A stretch of DNA of 64,000 bases from Amycolatopsis rifamycinica (GTDB taxonomy: Bacteria > Actinomycetota > Actinomycetes > Mycobacteriales > Pseudonocardiaceae): NCBI RefSeq assembly GCF_000695625.1, contig NZ_JMQI01000054.1, forward strand, positions 62,001 to 126,000, read 5' to 3'. A model generated the notes under the pieces. It was not told the DNA's origin and did not search any database. It worked only from the letters and a program-made list of their open reading frames with translations. A program made the translations under genes and the position numbers. Shown in pieces: positions 58,794-64,000 of the stretch; position 1 is the stretch's first letter, and each line of letters starts with the position of its first letter.

Positions 58794-59368
58794 CGGATCG
58801 TCACTTCCCCGAGCGCCTTCCGCAATTGCCGCATCGCCGTGTACAACCGCGATTTGACAGTTCCCTCCGGAATTCCGAGTATTTCCGCCGCCTGCCGGAC
58901 GGTGTTTCCAGCGAGATACGTCTCGTAGATGACCGACTGATATTTCGCGTCCAGTTCTCGCAATGCCCGAGTAATCGTTAGCGCCGCTAACGAGCTGTCC
59001 GCCCGGTCGGCGGACTCGGCGTTTTCCGGGATCTCCAGAGCGACCTCCTGCGGGCGGACGCGGCGATTCCTCCAGCCGTCGATGACGATCCGCCGGGCCA
59101 CCGTGAGCAGCCATCCGCGCAGCATTCCGGGCTCGCGCTCGAGCGTGTCGGAGTGCTGCCAGGCGCGGATCATGGTCTCCTGCACCACGTCTTCGGTCCA
59201 CTGTCGATCGTGGTTGGTCAGGGCCAGTACCTGCGAAAACAGGGTGGCGCGGAAGTCCTTGTAGAGCAGTGGCACGAGGTCGTCTCCCGCGGCCGGGCCG
59301 GCGGCGGCCGCGGTCGCGGTCGGCGCGTAACCGACGGGGCCGCGGCTTTGTCTTCCCAGTGCATCCAT
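58790..59368 (-). CDS. ECF RNA polymerase sigma factor
   Basis: This 192-residue sigma factor has region 2 (LYKDFRATLFSQVLALTNHD, then WTEDVVQETMIRAWQH, about 38-75) and region 4 (VRQAAEILGIPEGTVKSRLY, then TAMRQLRKAL, about 155-185). An Ala/Thr-rich leader precedes region 2. ATG 59368 is chosen with GGTGAGG upstream. The AT-rich stretch upstream (59420-59470) probably carries the promoter. It is divergent from the DUF4142/ferredoxin operon, a possible target. Confidence 0.88.
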   Translation of the reverse strand: MDALGRQSRGPVGYAPTATAAAAGPAAGDDLVPLLYKDFRATLFSQVLALTNHDRQWTEDVVQETMIRAWQHSDTLEREPGMLRGWLLTVARRIVIDGWRNRRVRPQEVALEIPENAESADRADSSLAALTITRALRELDAKYQSVIYETYLAGNTVRQAAEILGIPEGTVKSRLYTAMRQLRKALGEVTIR

Positions 59369-59615
59369 AAAGCTCGCAACCTCACCTGACTGGCGGACCG
59401 TGGGGCCATCGGAGCGTAGCGCAAAACCACTTAATAGGCCATATGTATTAGTTTCGCCGCCTAATTCGACACGGTGCCGACGGGCGCCGCGGTGAACCGG
59501 TTCAGAATGCTTGTTGTGATGCACGTCACAGGTCACTGAAAGGTGACGCCGAGAACCGGATCACCCTTCTCCCCGTAACAGGAGGTGAGGACTCCTTTGC
59601 GAAGGGACAACGGGG

Positions 59616-60287
59616 ATGCCGCTCCGATTCGTGGCGTTGCTGGCCGCCGCCACCGCGCTCGTGCTGGGCTGCGCGGGGCCGGCGGTGGCCGGGGAACTGC
59701 AGCAGACCGACCGCACCCTGCTGGCCCGGCTCAAGCAGCACACGCTGTGGGCCGTGCCGTCGAGCAGGCTCGCCGCCGACCGCGCCACCAACCGGCGCGT
59801 GCGCGCCGTCGCCGTCCGCATCGCCGACGACCAGGCCCGCCTCGACGTCGCCCTGCGCGCGGTCGCCGACCGCCTCGCCGTCACCCTGCCGGGGGAGCCG
59901 ACCGGCCGGGAACGGGCCTGGGCCGACGAGATCGCCGCCGGCTCCGGCGACGCGTTCGACCGCGCGTACGTCAACCGCCTCCGCGCCGAGTACGGCACGC
60001 TCTTCGGGCTCGCTTCCGACGTCCGCGCGGGCACCCGCGACGACGACGTCCGCGCCTTCGCCCAGACGGCCGTCGACACCTCCCTCGGGCACCTGACGCT
60101 CCTCGAGAGCACCGGCCTCGCCGAGACCACGTCCCTGCTCGTATCCGCCACCGAGGACGACACCCTCGGCGGTGGCGCCATCGCCCTCGGCGCCGGTTTC
60201 GTGGCCCTCGCCGCCGTCGCCACGTTCGGCCTGCTCCGCCTGCTCGGAACCCCCGGCAGGCCCTCCTCGCCGCGCCCCCGGAGGTAA
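59616..60287 (+). CDS. DUF4142 protein
   Basis: This 223-residue exported protein has a signal peptide (1-25, ending AVAGE), a helical DUF4142 domain (about 28-175; LARLKQHTLWAVPSSRLAAD, RAVAVRIADDQARLD) and a C-terminal helix (about 190-210) with an Arg-rich end. DUF4142 is a ferritin-like-looking helical bundle family of unknown function. It is first in an operon with a membrane ferredoxin and its reductase. ATG 59616 follows a purine-rich stretch 20-40 nt upstream; the ribosome site is not clear-cut. Confidence 0.8.
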   Translation: MPLRFVALLAAATALVLGCAGPAVAGELQQTDRTLLARLKQHTLWAVPSSRLAADRATNRRVRAVAVRIADDQARLDVALRAVADRLAVTLPGEPTGRERAWADEIAAGSGDAFDRAYVNRLRAEYGTLFGLASDVRAGTRDDDVRAFAQTAVDTSLGHLTLLESTGLAETTSLLVSATEDDTLGGGAIALGAGFVALAAVATFGLLRLLGTPGRPSSPRPRR

Positions 60288-60295
60288 GCCGCCCC

Positions 60296-61108
60296 ATGTC
60301 CCCATCCGCCGCGCTGATCCCGGTGTCCCCGCACGACACCGGGATCGCCGAGGCCGCCGCGCTGTCCGGCCGCCTCACCTACCTCTGCATGTGCCTGACG
60401 CTGTGCTGGGGCGTCCTGGCCGCCACCGGCTGGGTCCGCCGGTTCAGCGGCCAGGACGCGATCCGCGCCGGGCACGTCGTGCTCGCCGCGTTCACCCTCG
60501 CCACGGGCACCCTGCACGGGCTGACCTTCCTCTTCCTGGAGGACGACCCCTTCGGCGTCGCCGACCTGCTCCTGCCGTTCTACGACGGCACCCCACGGCA
60601 CGCGCTGGGCGTCGCCGGCCTCGAGCTCGTCATCGCCGTGTCCGTGACCGCGGCGCTGCGCCGCGGCGCCCGCGAAGGGCGCTGGCTGCGCTTCCACCAG
60701 GCCGGGTACCTCGCCATCGGCCTGCTCGCCGGGCACGCCTGGCTCGGCGCCATCTCCGGCGGGCACCTCGCCGTCGTCTGGCTCGCCGGCATCACGCTGC
60801 TCGTCCCGCCGGTGCTGCTGTCGGTCCTGCGCGTGCTGCCCGCGGCCGTGCTCGCTCGCGCCGGGCTGGTGACGCCGCCGCCCGCCGCGGCGGACCCGGA
60901 ACCGGCCACCGTGCGCGTCGACGTCGACAGCCGGCGCTGTCACGCCTACGGGGTCTGCCAGTCCGAGGCGCCCCAGGTCTTCCAGCTCGGCCCGGACGGG
61001 CAGCTCGCCTACGAGAAGCGCCCGGAGCCCCGGCTGGTCCCGCACGTCCAGGCCGCCGCGCGCGCCTGCCCCATGAGAGCCATCCACCTGTTGGGAGCCA
61101 CCCGATGA
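60296..61108 (+). CDS. Membrane protein fused to a 3Fe-4S type ferredoxin
   Basis: This 270-residue protein has about five helices (near 25-45, 58-78, 100-118, 132-150, 155-178) and a C-terminal ferredoxin (about 205-265). The cluster ligands are C-x5-C (CHAYGVC) and a final CP (ARACPMRAI), the pattern of single-cluster ferredoxins that serve cytochromes P450. Histidines inside helices (about H60, H75, and in FHQAG and AGHAWL) could bind haem. This joins an electron carrier to the membrane beside its reductase. The electron acceptor is unknown; no P450 is near. Confidence 0.83.
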   Translation: MSPSAALIPVSPHDTGIAEAAALSGRLTYLCMCLTLCWGVLAATGWVRRFSGQDAIRAGHVVLAAFTLATGTLHGLTFLFLEDDPFGVADLLLPFYDGTPRHALGVAGLELVIAVSVTAALRRGAREGRWLRFHQAGYLAIGLLAGHAWLGAISGGHLAVVWLAGITLLVPPVLLSVLRVLPAAVLARAGLVTPPPAAADPEPATVRVDVDSRRCHAYGVCQSEAPQVFQLGPDGQLAYEKRPEPRLVPHVQAAARACPMRAIHLLGATR

Positions 61109-62340
61109 GCGAACGCATCGTCATCGCCGGAGCCGGCCTGGCCGGCCTGCGCGCGGCCGAACGGCTGCGCGAACTCGGGTTCGACGGCGAAGTCGTCGTC
61201 CTCGGCGCCGAGCCCGACATCGCCTACCACCGGCCGGCGCTGTCCAAGCAGCTGCTCACCGGCGCGGTCAGCCGGGCCGACACGCTGCTCGCCGACCCGC
61301 TGGAAGTCGACGCCGAATGGCGCTTCGGCACACCCGTCACCGCGCTGTCGCCGAACCGGCAGGTCGTGCACCTGCGCGACGAGGAACTCCACTACGACGG
61401 CCTGATCATCGCCACCGGCGTCGAGCCGCGCCGGATGCCGGGCGCGCCGCACGGCCACCCCCGCGTGGTCGTCGTCCGGACGCTGGCCGACACGATCGCG
61501 CTGCAGCGCGCCCTCGCCTCGAACCCCGGCCCGGTCGCCGTCATCGGCGACGGCTTCATCAGCTGCGAAGTCGCGTCCAGCCTGCGCGAGATGAACCGCG
61601 AGGTCGTCCTCTTCGGACGCGCCAGAGCCCTGCTGGCCGACGTCCTCGGGCCCGACATCGGCGACTGGCTCACGGCCCTGCACACCGCCCGCGGCGTCCA
61701 CCTCGAACTCGGCACCACGATCCGCCGCTGGCGGCCCGCGCCGACGCACGTCGGCCTGGAGTTCGCCGACGGCCGCGCCCTCGACGTCGCCTGCGTCGTC
61801 GTCGCCGTGGGCAGCGTGCCGGCCGTGTCCTGGCTGCGCGGCGCCAAGCTCCCGCTCGACGACGGGGTCGTCTGCTCGGCGACCTGCCACGTGGTCGGCT
61901 CGTCGACGATCGTCGCGGCCGGCGACGTCGCCCGCTGGCCCAACCTCCGCTTCGACCCCGCACCGCGCCGGGAGGAGCACTGGCTCAACGCCGTCGAGAT
62001 GAGCCGGGCCGCGGCCGGGAACCTCCTCGCCGGACCGCAGGGTTCGCCGGCCTACACGCCGGTGCCGCGCTACTGGTCCGAGCAGCACGGCGTCCGCATC
62101 CAGGTCGCCGGCCGCCCGTCGCTGGCGACCGACACCGTCCTGCTGGAGTCGCCCGTCCCGGGCACCCGGCCCATCACCGGGTTCGTCCGCCAGGGCCGGC
62201 TCGTCGGCCTGATCGGCCTCGACAGCCCCGCCGCCGTCCTGCACTGGACCGCCGAACTGGCCCGCCAGCACCCGGTGCCCGCCGAGCCGCCGCCCGAGGT
62301 CCGGCCCCGCCACCACACCGGGGCCGCGGCCGGTCACTGA
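61105..62340 (+). CDS. NAD(P)H:ferredoxin reductase (FAD, rhodocoxin reductase type)
   Basis: This 411-residue flavoprotein has two dinucleotide sites, IAGAGLAGLRAAERL (about 5-19, FAD) and VAVIGDGFISCEVASSL (about 147-163, NAD). It also has the ATG motif (LIIATGVEPRR), a second FAD segment (TIVAAGDVARWPN) and the reductase C-terminal domain (YWSEQHGVRIQVAG). It should pass electrons from NAD(P)H to the membrane ferredoxin whose stop it overlaps (ATGA). The length is standard. It is last in the operon and followed by rnpB. Confidence 0.91.
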   Translation: MSERIVIAGAGLAGLRAAERLRELGFDGEVVVLGAEPDIAYHRPALSKQLLTGAVSRADTLLADPLEVDAEWRFGTPVTALSPNRQVVHLRDEELHYDGLIIATGVEPRRMPGAPHGHPRVVVVRTLADTIALQRALASNPGPVAVIGDGFISCEVASSLREMNREVVLFGRARALLADVLGPDIGDWLTALHTARGVHLELGTTIRRWRPAPTHVGLEFADGRALDVACVVVAVGSVPAVSWLRGAKLPLDDGVVCSATCHVVGSSTIVAAGDVARWPNLRFDPAPRREEHWLNAVEMSRAAAGNLLAGPQGSPAYTPVPRYWSEQHGVRIQVAGRPSLATDTVLLESPVPGTRPITGFVRQGRLVGLIGLDSPAAVLHWTAELARQHPVPAEPPPEVRPRHHTGAAAGH

Positions 62341-62353
62341 GCTACGATCCAGC

Positions 62354-62755
62354 CTGCGGACGAGCTGGCAGGGCGGTCGCGAGCCGGGTGACCGGCTCGA
62401 GGAAAGTCCGGACTCCGCAGGGCAGGGTGGTTGCTAACGGCAACCCGGGGTGACCCGCGGGAAAGTGCCACAGAAAACAGACCGCCCCCGTTTTCGGACG
62501 GGGGTAAGGGTGAAACGGTGGTGTAAGAGACCACCAGCGTCCCGGGTGACCGGGGCGGCTGGGTAAACCCCACCCGGAGCAAGGCCAAGAGGGAGCGCGA
62601 GCTCCTGCGCAGGCGTTCGAGGACGGCCCGTCCGAGCCTGCGGGTAGGCCGCTGGAGCCTGCCGGCGACGGCAGGCCGAGATGGATGGCCGCCGCCCCGC
62701 GAGCCGCAAGGCGACCGGGGAACAGGATCCGGCTTACATGCCAGCTCGTCCGCCT
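62354..62755 (+). ncRNA. rnpB: RNase P RNA (bacterial class A)
   Basis: The catalytic RNA of RNase P matures tRNA 5' ends. The ends pair as P1 (GCGGACGAGCTGGC at 62356-62369 with GCCAGCTCGTCCGC at 62740-62753). The conserved core is visible: GAGGAAAGTCCGGACTCC after P3, the CACAGAAAACAGACCGCC region, and ACAGGATCCGGCTTA near the 3' end forming P4. Total length of about 400 nt is normal for high-GC actinobacteria. Exact ends are estimated from P1. Confidence 0.95.
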
Positions 62756-62848
62756 CCCGCGCTCGTGCGGGGGTAAGGCGGGGCAGCACGCGCCTTACCC
62801 CTCACGACGCGTGGTGGCGAGAGGTTCCCCCGCGTGGTTACCCGGTAG

Positions 62849-62854
62849 TAGGGT
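62849..62854 (+). promoter_or_regulatory. -10 box (TAGGGT) of the SCO6745-like gene
   Basis: TAGGGT lies 6 nt before ATG 62861, with no ribosome site, which predicts a leaderless mRNA. Confidence 0.55.
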
Positions 62855-62860
62855 ACCGGC

Positions 62861-63715
62861 ATGGCGGGTGACGAGACGCGGTTCAAGTCGGCTTTCGATT
62901 CCTTGCACGCCTTCACCTACTTCGCGCCCGAAGTCGATGCCGCGCTCACCGGCACCGGGCTCCGGCCGGGCCGGATGCCCTACTTCGCGAGCCGGTCCGC
63001 GGCCATGGGGGCCGTCGGGCCCGAGGTCGTCGCGGCCACCTTCTACAACTTCAACCCCGAGGTCGTCGCCCGCGTGATCCCGCGCGCCTGGACCCTGGCG
63101 ACGCCGGAGCAGGTCCTGGACGCGCGGCTCGAGGGCGTCGACCAGGCGCTGACCCGGCTGCTCGGCGACCACGTCAAGAGCGACGAAGTCGCCGAAGCCG
63201 CCGAACTCGCGCGTGCCGCGTGTGACGGCTGCACCGGCGAAGGACGTCCTCTCCACGCCGCGCACGCGGGGCTCGCCTGGCCCGGCGAGCCGCACCTCGT
63301 CCTCTGGCACGCGATCACCCTGCTGCGCGAGTACCGCGGCGACGGCCACATCGCCGCGCTGGTCCTCAACGGCCTGAGCGGCCTGGACGCGCTGATCACC
63401 CACGTCGCCACCGGCCGCGGCTTCGCCGTCGACGCCGCCAAGCTGACCCGCGGCTGGAGCGACGAGCAGTGGGCGGCCGCCGAAGCCGCGCTCACCGAGC
63501 GTGGCCTCCTCGACGCCGAGGGCGGGCTCACCGAGGCGGGTACCGCCGTCCGCGACGCGGTCGAGATCGCCACCGAGTCCGCCTCGCGGGGGCCGTGGCT
63601 GCACCTCGGGGCCGAGCGCTCCGCCCGGCTCGAAGAACTCTGCCGCGGGCTCAGCCGCCGGATCGTCGAAGCCGGCGCCTTCCCGGAGGGTGTCTTCCAC
63701 CGCCGGACGGCCTGA
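62861..63715 (+). CDS. SCO6745/SalK-type protein
   Basis: This 284-residue protein matches a family of actinobacterial proteins named after SCO6745 (related to SalK). The pattern is a start with SLHAFTYFAPEVDAALTGTG, a YFASRSAAMG block, TFYNFNPEVV, HLVLWHAITLLREYRGDGHI (about 145-165) and a winged-helix-like C-terminal part (SDEQWAAAEAALTERGLLDA ... GLTEAGTAVRD). A DNA- or small-molecule-binding role is suggested by the winged helix. Function is not known. It is transcribed alone after rnpB. Confidence 0.82.
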   Translation: MAGDETRFKSAFDSLHAFTYFAPEVDAALTGTGLRPGRMPYFASRSAAMGAVGPEVVAATFYNFNPEVVARVIPRAWTLATPEQVLDARLEGVDQALTRLLGDHVKSDEVAEAAELARAACDGCTGEGRPLHAAHAGLAWPGEPHLVLWHAITLLREYRGDGHIAALVLNGLSGLDALITHVATGRGFAVDAAKLTRGWSDEQWAAAEAALTERGLLDAEGGLTEAGTAVRDAVEIATESASRGPWLHLGAERSARLEELCRGLSRRIVEAGAFPEGVFHRRTA

Positions 63716-64000
63716 CCATCGGGTCAAGATCACGCTATGTAGTGAAAGAGTTGTGAAGTGTCGGGCCCTCCGTGACGGACAGCACTCGCGGTGAAGATCG
63801 ACATGGCCGCCGACCGGCGGGATGTTGTCACGGAACGGACTCGCGGGACACGGCCGTTCGTGTCATGCAACACTGTTCCAAGCCGCACAACGGCCAGAGC
63901 GCGAGTACCCACAGTGAGCAAATCCCGGGCATAGGGGTGAGTTCGTCAGCACACTGAGAAGTATGGGTGGCCGGGGTTCAACCCGAGGGCCCTTGCCGCG
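63716..64000. other. End-of-window intergenic region, possible start of a truncated gene
   Basis: No complete gene is supported. Part of the stretch is less GC-rich than the rest, with GTGAAAGAGTTGTGAAGTG at 63741-63759, and looks like a promoter region. An ATG at 63963 is open to the window end (12 codons, MGGRGSTRGPLP) and could begin the next gene; too little is present to name it. Confidence 0.35.

Overview
The window is about 64 kb of very GC-rich DNA. It has strong G/C third-position bias, many GTG starts, stop-start overlaps of ATGA or GTGA, and many TAnnnT -10 boxes only 6-8 nt before the start codon (leaderless transcripts). Gene content (AdnAB, NnaR-type HemD fusion, NudC, PtpA/SURF1/CobD, an RNase H-CobC fusion, an IdeR/DmdR1-type iron box, an SCO6745-type protein) points to a mycolata-related actinomycete. 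Pseudonocardiales, probably Amycolatopsis, is my inference; no rRNA or marker gene proves it. I see no prophage, transposase, CRISPR array or tRNA.

Layout. 0-2.2 kb: 3' end of a nitrite assimilation operon (nirB-nirD-nnaR). 2.2-7.8 kb: DUF4097 protein, a repeat patch, an AlkZ-like protein and DUF3224 gene divergent from a WYL regulator coupled to a second HemD-like protein, an iron-regulated siderophore reductase and an alkyltransferase-like protein. 8-16.2 kb: AdnA-AdnB helicase-nucleases, a DoxX-like protein and a K+ channel. 16.3-26.8 kb: a GPDPase_memb/DUF4129/DUF4350/MoxR/DUF58 operon with SpoIIM and RDD membrane proteins, bracketed by two paralogous neutral zinc metallopeptidases. 26.9-33.9 kb: two tandem DUF2207 proteins, a catalytic/non-catalytic M16 peptidase pair and NudC. 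34-35.5 kb: an orphan protein with a Cys/His cluster and an empty stretch. 35.5-42.2 kb: a carbohydrate operon (ROK regulator, ABC importer, GH4 glycosidase, BadF-type sugar kinase). 42.3-45.9 kb: ArsR/SRPBCC pair and gluconate genes gntP-gntK divergent from gntR. 45.9-52.1 kb: cobD, PaiB-like, SURF1, ptpA, a 20-residue Cys-rich peptide, Nif3, zinc-ribbon and RNase H/phosphatase genes. 52.3-58.4 kb: a GT-C membrane protein, an ArsB-type permease and a large LuxR (LAL) regulator. 58.4-62.3 kb: an ECF sigma/anti-sigma pair divergent from a DUF4142, membrane-ferredoxin and ferredoxin reductase operon. 62.35 kb: RNase P RNA (rnpB). 62.9-63.7 kb: SCO6745-like protein.

Two blocks match, from memory, the gene order around M. 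tuberculosis Rv3199c-Rv3204 and Rv2228c-Rv2236c. The first is split here by about 16.6 kb of other genes. The second lacks the genes that in M. tuberculosis separate ptpA from the Nif3 gene, and holds a repeat array plus the Cys-rich peptide instead.

The most unusual signals lie between or across genes: three families of short palindromic or tandem repeats, one of which has become part of a coding sequence; an intragenic TCC-N3-GTGGAC motif that forces rare codons; and the tiny Cys-rich gene followed by two strong hairpins.
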